Positions 8,007 to 14,824 of a stretch of 19,823 nucleotides of DNA are shown piece by piece; the first letter of the stretch is position 1, and each line of letters opens with the position of its first letter. Source of the stretch: Planctomycetota bacterium. Its GTDB lineage: Bacteria; Planctomycetota; UBA1135. The DNA lies in NCBI GenBank assembly GCA_002746235.1, contig NVWJ01000013.1, positions 43,565 to 63,387 on the forward strand, read 5' to 3'. A model generated the notes under the pieces. That model was given only the letters and a program-made list of their open reading frames with translations. It was not told the DNA's origin and did no database searches. A program made the translations under genes and the position numbers.

Positions 8007-8030
8007 TTGCGCGAGGGTCTGCTTTCTTTT
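7994..8030 (+). terminator. Third, imperfect terminator hairpin, in repeat unit 3
   Basis: The core CGCGC-TT-GCGCG (8002-8013) is intact, but the outer stem GGTCCT/AGGGTC needs two G-U pairs. A T-rich run follows (8023-8030). The left arm resembles unit 2 and the right arm resembles unit 1, so the unit looks like a recombinant of the other two. Confidence 0.65.
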
Positions 8031-8159
8031 GTCCCAACGGAATAGAGGAAGGGTTCACCTTGCTGGCGGCAACGCATCAGGGGATTTGGCAAGGTCAATA
8101 TTCAAATGGTGTATCATGTTTAGGGTTGGCAATACTTGATATTTTCAACCTCCAAAATT

Positions 8160-9170
8160 ATGAGTGCACTTCAATTAATTCTTAGCGTTGTTCTAGTAGC
8201 GACAGGCTCCTTGCCGCTTGCCGCACAAGACGTCGGCTACTACGACATGGCGACGGGTCAGGGAAATGCCACCCAAGTGCCCTCTATCGTTGCCGCTGGT
8301 GGCACCCCGGTTTTGATTTTCGATTTGAGCCCGGCGGAATTAGCAGGCATTGACGTCCTTTATGTGCAGAATCCAAGTAATACATCCTTCGGCTCAGAAT
8401 ATTTGGCGAACCTTCCAAATATCGATGCGGCAGTCACTGTCGGATTGGTGCTCCTCGTTCACGATCGCTACGTGACCAATGCAAGCAGTATTCTTCCTGG
8501 CGGAATAGGGATTACTGCCGTAAGGAATACCTCCGATGATATTGACTTCCAAGACACCTCAACATTGGTATCCAATGGCCCCGGAGGCATCCTAAATGAC
8601 ACGGATCTTGATGGCGGTGGGTCGTCCTGCCATGGTTATCTTGATTCAGCCTCACTTCCCGGTGGAGCCGTCAACATCATTGAACGAGCACTTGCCCCAA
8701 CTCAAATCGTTCTAACGTCTTATTTCCATGGTTCCGGTTCGGTGGTTTACTCCACGATTCCCTTGGACTATTTCCTGGCGGGGCTGAACGACCCCAACAT
8801 GTCGGACATTTACGCTCCCAACGTGGTGGCCTATGCAATGGAGCTCTTTCTTGGACGCGATCCTATTTTGGAAGTTACCCAGGTGATTCCGGGGCAGTTC
8901 ATTACTTTGAATGCGACGAGGCTAGGGCAGGGGAGTCGAGTTGCCTTCGTGGTCTCCTCCTTGGGGCCAGGCCCCACACCCACCCCGTTTGGCGTTTTGG
9001 AAGTGAGCAGTCCGTTTCGGGTGACTCCACTTTTCCCTGCCGACGTGAATGGTGAGTTCAACTTCACCTCCACCCTGCCAATGGTGCCTACTCTGTTTAT
9101 GCAATCCGTTGTTTTCCTAGAGGACGGGAGTACGCAGTTGACCAACCCTTTACAGGTTGTGATTCCTTAG
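8160..9170 (+). CDS. Secreted protein of unknown function
   Basis: The product has 336 residues from ATG 8160. I preferred this start over an upstream TTG at 8136 because it places a clean signal peptide at the N terminus (MSALQLILSVVLVATG..LPLAA, probable cleavage near residue 22-23). The first two thirds alternate short strands and helices and include a Gly/Asp-rich loop (NDTDLDGGGSS) and CHGYLD. The last hundred residues (from about LEVTQVIPG) look like a small beta-sandwich, of the kind that ends many secreted planctomycete proteins. I do not recognise a catalytic motif. It is the first gene inside the direct-repeat-bracketed segment and has no close neighbour on the same transcript. Confidence 0.8.
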   Translation: MSALQLILSVVLVATGSLPLAAQDVGYYDMATGQGNATQVPSIVAAGGTPVLIFDLSPAELAGIDVLYVQNPSNTSFGSEYLANLPNIDAAVTVGLVLLVHDRYVTNASSILPGGIGITAVRNTSDDIDFQDTSTLVSNGPGGILNDTDLDGGGSSCHGYLDSASLPGGAVNIIERALAPTQIVLTSYFHGSGSVVYSTIPLDYFLAGLNDPNMSDIYAPNVVAYAMELFLGRDPILEVTQVIPGQFITLNATRLGQGSRVAFVVSSLGPGPTPTPFGVLEVSSPFRVTPLFPADVNGEFNFTSTLPMVPTLFMQSVVFLEDGSTQLTNPLQVVIP

Positions 9171-9612
9171 GGTATTTGAGCGATCTGGGGCGTTGGTGCA
9201 TGAATCAGGCACTCCTGCTTCTTCTGACTGGGATTCGATAGGTGCAGGGTCGGACACACCCTCTTTACCACCTCATGGCGGCAGCCACTGGCCCAAGCGG
9301 TGGAGGCAAGGCTTGGCCGACCGGATTCCATTAAGACTGGTTCGTGAAATCGCAGGAGTAGGGGAACTCGGTCTATTCTAAATTTATGCACCAACGCCGT
9401 TTGGTGTAAAAACTCAGCCGAACTCTAACTCCTGTCCCAGAAAGAGCTTCTGGTGGGGCAGGTCACCTCAGCATCCATTGGGGCGCAAGCACTTAATCCA
9501 CGGATTACTGGGCTACGGTCCGCGATTCGGGCTTTGAACGTGGAGATTCCCATGCTTAATTTCGTTCGCCGGAGTAAGGTGAAACTTGTTCAAACTCGTT
9601 AATCATTGACCT
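9171..9612. other. 442-base spacer without a recognisable gene
   Basis: Only short ORFs occur, with no ribosome-binding site and no family resemblance. Two small inverted repeats are present: CACCAA/TTGGTG near 9390-9407 and CCAGAA/TTCTGG near 9437-9453. Neither is followed by a T-run. I see no tRNA, IS end or clear promoter. A decayed gene cannot be excluded. Confidence 0.5.
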
Positions 9613-11310
9613 ATGACTATCCTCGGTACAATTCTCTTTCTGCTTGCCACTCCGGCTTCCGCGCAAACCGTCGGCGGCGGTTTCGAGCAGCTCCATCAAT
9701 TGGCCGACGGTTCTGCTCATAGCCACTCCGCCCTCTCCGTCTCAGGTGCAGGAGATGTGAACGGTGATGGTTTTGCCGATCTGATTGTAGGAGCAAACCT
9801 AGACGACCCCGGAGGTCTGCATGATGCCGGCTCGGCCTATGTCTATTCGGGCGCGGACGGTTCGCTGCTCCATCAATTGGATGGCGGGGCTGCTGAGGAC
9901 TTCTTCGGCTGGACCGTCTCGGGTGCAGGAGATGTGAATGGTGATGGTTTTGCCGATGTGATTGTGGGGGCAAGAGCAGCCGCCCCCGGAGGTCTGCATA
10001 GAGCCGGCTCGGCCTATGTCTATTCCGGCGCGGACGGCTCGCTGCTCCATCAATGGGACGGCGGGGCTGCTATTGACTTATTCGGTTCCTCCGTCTCGGG
10101 TGCAGGAGATGTCAATAGTGATGGCTTCGCCGATGTGATTGTGGGCGCGTTCGCAGCCGACCCTGGAAGTCTGTCGCAGGCAGGCTCGGCCTATGTCTAT
10201 TCCGGCGTCAATGGCTCGCTGCTCTATCAATGGGATGGCGGGGCTTCTGGTGACCGCTTTGGCGACTCCGTCTCGGACGCAGGAGATGTGAATGGTGATG
10301 GTTTTGCCGATGTGATTGTGGGCGCGGGCTCTGCCGCCCCCGGAGGTCTGGTGGAAGCCGGCTCGGCCTATGTCTATTCCGGCGCGGATGGCTCGCTGCT
10401 CCATCAATGGGACGGCGGGACTCCTGGAGATCGCCTCGGTTCCTCCGTCTCGGGCGCAGGAGATGTCAACGGTGATGGTTCTGTCGATGTGATTGTGGGG
10501 GCGGACTTGGCCAGCCCCGGAGGTCTGGGGGCAGCCGGCTCGGCCTATGTCTATTCCGGCGCGGACGGCTCGCTGCTCCGACAATGGGACGGCGGGACTA
10601 CTGGGGATCGCTTCGGTTCCTCCGTCTCGGGTGCAGGAGATGTCAATGGTGATGGTTTTGCCGATCTGATTGTAGGAGCAAGCCTAGCCGACCCCGGAGG
10701 TCTGTTGAGTGCCGGCTCGGCCTACGTCTATTCCGGCGCGGACGGCTCGCTGCTCCAACAATGGGACGGCGAGGCTCTTTGGGACGCCTTCGGTTCCTCC
10801 GTCTCGGGTGCAGGAGATGTGAATGGTGATGGTTTTGCCGATGTGATTGTGGGGGTGCCCTATGTCGACGCCGGAGGTCGTGAGCATTCCGGCTCGGCCT
10901 ACGTCTACAGCTTCCATCCTTTCCTCCAGGCAAACACTCCGACCATCTCGGCATCCACCGGTGGCGTACTCGACCTGACCCTCGACTTCCCCGACAGCGC
11001 CGCCTTCCATGAATACATCACCCTGATGTCCATTCAGGGAACCGGCCCCATCGACTACGGCGTCGACATCCCGCTCACCCTCGACGGCTACCTGCTCGAC
11101 AGTGTTGCAGGGATTTACCCCTTCACGATTACGTCCGATCTGCACGGAACTCTCGATGCCTCGGGCAACGCAACTGCGGATATCACCTTCCCTGCCGGGG
11201 TATTCAACTTTGCGATTGGCCGCACCTTCTGGCTGGCGGCAGTCTCATTTCCGACCGGCCAACTTCCAGCGCACAGTTCCGTGGCAGTGGCGATTGAGAT
11301 TGTGCTCTGA
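9613..11310 (+). CDS. Secreted FG-GAP repeat beta-propeller protein
   Basis: The product has 565 residues. A signal peptide covers residues 1-17 (MTILGTILFLLATPASA, cleavage ASA|Q). Seven FG-GAP repeats of 59 residues follow (about 30-437), each with the Ca-binding-like loop GDVNGDGFAD, the strand VIVGA, a PGGL turn and SAYVYSGADGSLL. Seven repeats suit an integrin-alpha-like seven-blade propeller. The final 128 residues or so (438-565) are a separate beta-rich domain. FG-GAP propellers usually bind ligands or surfaces outside the cell, and the actual partner is unknown. One repeat carries NSDG instead of NGDG, and another has GSVD in place of GFAD. The gene lies in the accessory segment, 106 bases before the putative selenoprotein. 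Confidence 0.93.
   Translation: MTILGTILFLLATPASAQTVGGGFEQLHQLADGSAHSHSALSVSGAGDVNGDGFADLIVGANLDDPGGLHDAGSAYVYSGADGSLLHQLDGGAAEDFFGWTVSGAGDVNGDGFADVIVGARAAAPGGLHRAGSAYVYSGADGSLLHQWDGGAAIDLFGSSVSGAGDVNSDGFADVIVGAFAADPGSLSQAGSAYVYSGVNGSLLYQWDGGASGDRFGDSVSDAGDVNGDGFADVIVGAGSAAPGGLVEAGSAYVYSGADGSLLHQWDGGTPGDRLGSSVSGAGDVNGDGSVDVIVGADLASPGGLGAAGSAYVYSGADGSLLRQWDGGTTGDRFGSSVSGAGDVNGDGFADLIVGASLADPGGLLSAGSAYVYSGADGSLLQQWDGEALWDAFGSSVSGAGDVNGDGFADVIVGVPYVDAGGREHSGSAYVYSFHPFLQANTPTISASTGGVLDLTLDFPDSAAFHEYITLMSIQGTGPIDYGVDIPLTLDGYLLDSVAGIYPFTITSDLHGTLDASGNATADITFPAGVFNFAIGRTFWLAAVSFPTGQLPAHSSVAVAIEIVL
9703..10917 (+). repeat. Seven tandem 177-bp coding repeats
   Basis: The FG-GAP units recur in the DNA with a period of exactly 177 bases (for example the GATGTGAA.GGTGATGG motif near 9754 and 9931). 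The copies are near-identical in their core and variable only at the blade edges. That points to recent amplification or gene conversion and a likely capacity for copy-number change. The repeats also generate long antisense ORFs that are not genes. Confidence 0.9.
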
Positions 11311-11416
11311 GGCTGAACCCTTTTCCTTGGCGGAAGACGAAACCCAATGGATGTACGAGGGTTCAAATCCATTCATCGTGCGCCTGATGTGACACGTCCA
11401 CCGAAACCAGAACCGA

Positions 11417-12490
11417 ATGAGATCTTCCTTGAACCTGCGAAGCCCCATCTCGATGATCATCCTAGGCTTGAGCTGCGTAGCCAACTGCGTGGCCCAGGAG
11501 CTTCCGAGGCAGCCTGATCGGCGGTCTGGCCCACCACACCCCGAGGTCACTGTTGACTGGTCCAAGATTCAGCAGCGCATCGCCTGGTTCGGGACGATGT
11601 CATCAGCCAAGGCCGCAGCTAAGGAGACCGGTCGCCCAATCCTCTTGGTCTCTGGGCAACCTTCCTGTCAGGCAGTTCCAGGAGTTTGGTGACCTGGAAA
11701 GCAATTGATGGACAGGAGTTACCTGTCCGCCTCTGAAGTCATCGAAGCCTCGAGGAGTTTCGTTTGTGTACGCCTGGTTACTTTCGAAGATGTGGAGGAG
11801 ATGAAGTTTATGAACTCCATCTATGACTTCCGAACCCCAACCAAGAACTCTCTATTCGCAATCCTGGATCCTTCCGCTAAGGAACATTTGGTCAAGCCCG
11901 GCCGATCCATGGAGTTCACCTTCGATGACGCGGCACAAATGGCGGCCAAGATGGAGGAGATTGCCAAGAGCTACCCCGGACCGGACGACGTGGATCCCGC
12001 CAAGCTCGGCATGCCCTACCTAAAGGATGTCCGATTGGCTCTAAATGTTGCTGCTTGCGACACTCAAAGCCTGATCATCCTCTACGCACCCAAAGTGAAG
12101 GACCATCGCAAACTCGAATCCCTTCTGTTGCCACTTGCTTGGCATAAGGACTTGATGGGTGAGTTTCTTTTCGTAGCTACCGACAAGCTCGCCGACCTAG
12201 CCAAGATTTCGGAGACCGGCATTGCGCCGGGCCTTTTGGTGGTCACGCCGGGAACCTATGGCCTTGAAGGACGTCAGGTCGCATTCGTTCCACTGAGTGC
12301 GAAGGCCAGCGATGCACATGCAATCCTAGTTGCTGCAGCCGAAGCCAACCGCCTCGGATCGAAGGATTCAAAACGCCACATCGGTCGCGGCCGACGGGAA
12401 GGCGTGAAGTGGGAGCCCGTGCTCGAAGACCCGGGCCCCGTCCGGAATCGTCGCTCGCGACAAGAGAGCTACGGCAGTGACACCGACTGA
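11417..12490 (+). CDS. Putative secreted thioredoxin-fold selenoprotein (in-frame UGA at codon 92)
   Basis: A single frame runs from ATG 11417 to TGA 12490 (357 residues) and is broken only by TGA 11690-11692. Both halves are in the same phase, so no frameshift is involved. Residues 1-27 are a signal peptide (hydrophobic ISMIILGLSCVANCVA, cleavage CVA|Q). A thioredoxin-like first half follows: KAAAKETGRPILLVSGQPSC ends at Cys84, then QAVPGVW and the UGA at 92, then PGKQLMDRSYLSASEVIEAS and SFVCVRLVTFEDVEE, the usual post-active-site helix and strand. A second alpha/beta part (about 200-300) and a basic tail complete it. A hairpin matching the bacterial SECIS description follows the UGA. Cys84 and Sec92 would form the redox pair. 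The alternative is a pseudogene split by a nonsense mutation. Reinitiation at TTG 11705 or ATG 11708 seems less likely because it would discard the signal peptide and the active site. Confidence 0.7.
11690..11728 (+). promoter_or_regulatory. UGA codon with candidate bacterial SECIS hairpin
   Basis: UGA lies at 11690-11692. A perfect 7-bp stem, GGACAGG (11710-11716) with CCTGTCC (11722-11728), closes a 5-base loop AGTTA (11717-11721). The loop begins 24 bases after the UGA and has G as its second base. As I recall the bacterial SECIS model, it asks for a 16-37 base gap, a stem of at least 4 bp and a G within the first two loop bases. All three are met. Confidence 0.62.
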
Positions 12491-12531
12491 AGCCGTTCCG
12501 TCTCCGCAGACTCAGTGGGTGCGCCTGGCGG

Positions 12532-13173
12532 TCAGTTATTTCGCTTCAGAACTAAATATCCGACAAGGTTCCGGCTTAGCTCGCGCACAAAATCTTCATC
12601 GTTCAACTCGAGTAGTCGCGCCGGAGTTGTGGTGGAAAAAAGTGCGCGCTCATTAATGCTGGTAATCATGATCAGGCAGAACATCTTGATTTGCGTTTCG
12701 CCGGGTTGTTCATGCCCTTGCTGGCCGAGTGCTTCGAAGATAGGGGCCAGGATCATTCGGTAGGCGGCTTTGCGCCCGCTGGCAGATCCACCCAGGTCAA
12801 TATCGGAGTGCAAACGCAGATAGAGATACAGCGTGCGCAAGATGGGTTGGTTGTCCCGATAGAAGTTGACGTGCTCTTGCACCACATGAGTGACACGCTC
12901 CTGAACCGTTGTGTGTCGCCGTTGCTGATCCTCATCCCAGAGTGCCTTACCCCATAGGTTCAGCTGTTGGTCGTATCGCTCATAGAGTGCCGGCAGCAGG
13001 GCATTCTTATCCTTGAATCGCCGGTACAGCGTGGCGGGAGCTACTTCCGCCTCCTTAGCCAGCTGACGGGTGGTGATATGCTCGAAGAAATACTTCTCCA
13101 GCAGGCGTTCCAGCGCAGCGAGGATCCTGTTTTGGGTGTCCAGGGAGCGTTGTTGTTGGGGTTGGTGAGCCAA
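12532..13173 (-). CDS. TetR/AcrR-family transcriptional regulator
   Basis: The product has 213 residues from TTG 13173. The frame extends to a TTG at 13215, but that start would include a good -10-like AGTGTA/TACACT (13206-13211) and the edge of an operator-like site, so I prefer 13173; there is no ATG in frame. The N-terminal HTH is clear: RILAALERLLEKYFFEHITT, then RQLAKEAEVAPATLYRRFKDKNALL (second helix, turn, recognition helix, YRRF signature). The C-terminal helical part would bind a small hydrophobic ligand. It is divergent from the CPBP protease gene and shares a 78-base spacer with two operator-like palindromes, so it probably represses itself and that gene. Its style resembles proteobacterial TetR proteins, which suggests transfer. 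Confidence 0.92.
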   Translation of the reverse strand: MAHQPQQQRSLDTQNRILAALERLLEKYFFEHITTRQLAKEAEVAPATLYRRFKDKNALLPALYERYDQQLNLWGKALWDEDQQRRHTTVQERVTHVVQEHVNFYRDNQPILRTLYLYLRLHSDIDLGGSASGRKAAYRMILAPIFEALGQQGHEQPGETQIKMFCLIMITSINERALFSTTTPARLLELNDEDFVRELSRNLVGYLVLKRNN

Positions 13174-13205
13174 GGTTGAGCCATTTGAGGTCTCTGACAG
13201 AGGCC

Positions 13206-13236
13206 AGTGTAGCAAAATGTGAGCGGGTGTTTACAA
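13206..13236 (-). promoter_or_regulatory. Possible tetR promoter
   Basis: On the minus strand TTGTAA (13231-13236) and TACACT (13206-13211) are 19 bases apart, a longer than ideal spacer. Operator-like site 1 falls across it, as expected for autorepression. Confidence 0.4.
13219..13234. promoter_or_regulatory. Operator-like site 1 for the TetR regulator
   Basis: GTGAGCGGGTGTTTAC is an imperfect palindrome and closely matches the second site 40 bases away. It overlaps the -35 TTTACA (13230-13235) of the CPBP promoter and lies across the predicted tetR promoter spacer on the other strand. Confidence 0.65.
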
Positions 13237-13258
13237 ATCACCCGGCGGCCCCTATGAT
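13230..13258 (+). promoter_or_regulatory. Sigma-70-type promoter of the CPBP protease gene
   Basis: TTTACA (13230-13235) and TATGAT (13253-13258) are separated by 17 bases. Transcription would start inside operator-like site 2. A strong Shine-Dalgarno AAGGAG (13283-13288) precedes the ATG at 13294. Confidence 0.7.
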
Positions 13259-13274
13259 GTGAGCGTGCGTTTAC
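13259..13274. promoter_or_regulatory. Operator-like site 2 for the TetR regulator
   Basis: GTGAGCGTGCGTTTAC reads as GTRARCGYRCGYTYAC on both strands, so it is a palindrome at the purine/pyrimidine level. It abuts the -10 element of the CPBP promoter and covers its start point, so binding there should block transcription. Confidence 0.68.
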
Positions 13275-13293
13275 ATTTCTCGAAGGAGCCATC

Positions 13294-14073
13294 ATGAACC
13301 AACGAATTCTCTGGAGACTTAGCGGTCTTGCTTTTCTTGCCCTCGTGTTGTGGGGGCCGGTGTTCGCGACAGTGTTTGAATTAGTCAATCCGAATCCGGA
13401 CCAACTAACCGTCTACCTTTTAAACAAGGGACTATTTGCCGTCGCTCTTCTATGCGTGCTCGCGAAATGGAATGGCCTGCGCGGCTACGGATTCAAGCGC
13501 GGACGGAGTTGGTGGTTCCTGCTCCCGGGTGCGCCAATCCTGCTTCTGACGGCACTGGTAGGCATGAGCCCGGAATCGCAGTACGGACTAAGCATGGCGG
13601 CTGCCCTGGGCTGGATTCTAGTCTCAATCTTTGTCGCCATCGGTGAGGAAGGTTTGTTCCGCGGCTTGCTGTGGCGTGCGCTGGAGAAGCGGGGCATGTT
13701 GACTACCAGTTTGCTGACCTCGGTGCTGTTCGGTGCCGCGCATCTGCTGGGCCTGTTCACCTCGATCCCATGGGAGATCGTCGCCAGCCAGGCCGTCTTC
13801 GCCACGGGCGGAGCCATGATGTTCGCCGCGGTCAGGCTGGTTTCCGGTTCACTGCTTGGACCGATTTGTTTGCATGCGCTGTTCGATTCCGCAGCCATCC
13901 TTGCAGCCGGCGGAGTCCAGGAAATGTTCGAGGACACCATGACCGTCGGACGCCTCCTCATTCCAGGCGTTGTTTTCTTTATCTGGGGGCTGGTCTGCGT
14001 CCTGGTGATTCGACGACGGCGTCGGACCACTAAGGCCAGGTCGTCTGCCACCGAAGTGGCGCAACACGCGTGA
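13294..14073 (+). CDS. CPBP-family intramembrane glutamic endopeptidase
   Basis: This 259-residue polytopic membrane protein has about seven or eight hydrophobic segments and an Arg-rich C-terminal tail. The family motifs are present: GEEGLFRGLLW (EExxxR, about residues 116-126), FGAAHLLGLF (second motif with His) and LHALFDS (third motif with His and Asp). CPBP proteases relate to the eukaryotic CAAX protease Rce1 and, in bacteria, often process peptides or confer bacteriocin immunity. The substrate here cannot be told. A good ribosome-binding site precedes the ATG. Transcription starts from a promoter covered by two TetR-type operators, so expression is probably inducible. It is the last gene before the right-hand direct repeat. 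Confidence 0.93.
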   Translation: MNQRILWRLSGLAFLALVLWGPVFATVFELVNPNPDQLTVYLLNKGLFAVALLCVLAKWNGLRGYGFKRGRSWWFLLPGAPILLLTALVGMSPESQYGLSMAAALGWILVSIFVAIGEEGLFRGLLWRALEKRGMLTTSLLTSVLFGAAHLLGLFTSIPWEIVASQAVFATGGAMMFAAVRLVSGSLLGPICLHALFDSAAILAAGGVQEMFEDTMTVGRLLIPGVVFFIWGLVCVLVIRRRRRTTKARSSATEVAQHA

Positions 14074-14184
14074 CCTTTGTCGTGGAATCGGCATGGCCGA
14101 ACAAACTTTGGCAGATGCGACATGGGTGACAGCAGAATGACACATGTTAGAGCTCATCTCCTTTTCAGCGAATGATGCCCTCGT

Positions 14185-14213
14185 TACCACAAAAGAAACC
14201 GGTCCTTTCGCGC
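14185..14213 (+). repeat. Right copy of the 29-bp direct repeat (attachment-site-like)
   Basis: It is identical to 7978-8006 over 29 bases, with scattered matches to the tRNA acceptor strand just upstream (14179-14183). It stops halfway through the terminator hairpin and lacks the right arm. It lies between two convergent genes, in the 14074-14259 spacer, where I see nothing else. Confidence 0.6.
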
Positions 14214-14259
14214 GTGTCTCATCTAGTCGATGGGCCACGCGCAATCTTTCTGGGAATCC

Positions 14260-14823
14260 TTAATCTTCCTCTTGATGTTCACCAAGAGTTTTCGGGTGGT
14301 CGAGCAAACCTTCGGTTGCGGCAAGGATCACTCGGTCTTCGACCGAAACTAGGCGCAAGAACAACAAAATGCCTTCCCCTCGGTCAGTATCTTCCATCGC
14401 AAAATTGCCGGTAAGGATTGCGGTGGCCCCCAACTCCTTTGCAGCCTCAAAACGGTCTAAGGTTTTCCTGATACCGGATTCTTGAATGCGCACGACAGGT
14501 CCCATGGCGGGTTCGATAACCGGCACCTGCGGAACCAGAGCGCCCATGATGGCATGCCGCAATCGTATGGCCTCTAACTGATGCTGAGTGGCCATGTCTA
14601 CGTCGACCACAGGAAGGTAGCTGCCGTCTTCAAAGCGCTCGCATGGCAGAAACTCCTCTACTAAGATTTTTACGTTTCGTAATTCAGCGCGCTGCTCTAG
14701 TTGTGCCACTAATTCATCGGCGAGACCAATCGTGGAGGTTAGGTGATCTACTGGCGGCGAGGCGCAGGCTCCGAAAGTCAAGCTCATTAGAAAAGCGGTA
14801 AGTCCAAGAGTTAATGTTTTCAT
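14260..14823 (-). CDS. FlgO-like lipoprotein
   Basis: The product has 187 residues. A lipoprotein signal ends FGAC (Cys20, with Phe at -3). The mature part shows the pattern of FlgO/CsgG-like proteins: a strand VKILVEEF, a region that picks out a terminal helix (ATQHQLEAIRLRHAIMGAL), a DRFEAAKELGATAILTGNF segment and a final strand set LLFLRLVSVEDRVILAATEG. FlgO-type proteins are outer-membrane lipoproteins first named in Vibrio flagellar assembly, but the domain is widespread and not flagellum-specific. An excellent GAGGAG ribosome-binding site lies nine bases before ATG 14823, inside the end of the upstream gene. It is the last gene of the ExbB/ExbD operon. Confidence 0.8.
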   Translation of the reverse strand: MKTLTLGLTAFLMSLTFGACASPPVDHLTSTIGLADELVAQLEQRAELRNVKILVEEFLPCERFEDGSYLPVVDVDMATQHQLEAIRLRHAIMGALVPQVPVIEPAMGPVVRIQESGIRKTLDRFEAAKELGATAILTGNFAMEDTDRGEGILLFLRLVSVEDRVILAATEGLLDHPKTLGEHQEED

Positions 14824-14824
14824 T

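Larger units (their letters stand above)
7688..8030 (+). repeat. Tandem array of tRNA-3'-end plus terminator units (RTT-like)
   Basis: Three consecutive units each hold the T-arm/acceptor 3' strand with CCA, then a GCGC-cored terminator hairpin. The encoded CCA recurs at 7707, 7841 and 7980, giving spacings of 134 and 139 bases. Unit 1 is the real tRNA end. Unit 2 (7822-7845) is identical to the tRNA tail and first flanking bases (7688-7711) over 24 bases. Unit 3 (7961-7982) matches 18 of 22 bases. Between the hairpins, both spacers carry CAGCCTTCTTTGGC-like sequence followed by a GC-rich inverted-repeat-prone tract. The layout parallels the RTT repeats behind E. coli tyrT. ORFs crossing this array in both strands are not considered genes. 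Confidence 0.88.

Noticed and set aside
7688..8030. CRISPR array or additional tRNA genes in the tandem repeats
   Set aside because: Repeat spacing is 134-139 bases with related, not unique, spacers, and only the 3' quarter of the tRNA is copied, so no cloverleaf forms.
7717..8185. ORFs on both strands across the tRNA repeat array
   Set aside because: They consist of translated terminator hairpins and tRNA ends, with repeated KETGPF-like pieces and no ribosome-binding sites.
9193..9381. 62-codon ORF in the spacer before the FG-GAP gene
   Set aside because: Short, no ribosome-binding site, no recognisable family; decayed remnant cannot be excluded.
9799..10954. Antisense ORFs across the FG-GAP repeats
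   Set aside because: They owe their length to the 177-bp repeat and show the same periodic pattern; no start signals.
11417..11692. Two separate genes, 11417-11692 and 11705-12490, instead of one
   Set aside because: Both parts are in the same phase, the thioredoxin-like fold continues across the TGA, only the first has a signal peptide, and a SECIS-like hairpin follows the TGA. I keep a nonsense-mutated pseudogene as the alternative.
13485..14123. 212-codon minus-strand ORF opposite the CPBP gene
   Set aside because: The plus-strand frame carries all three CPBP motifs, so the antisense frame is a shadow.
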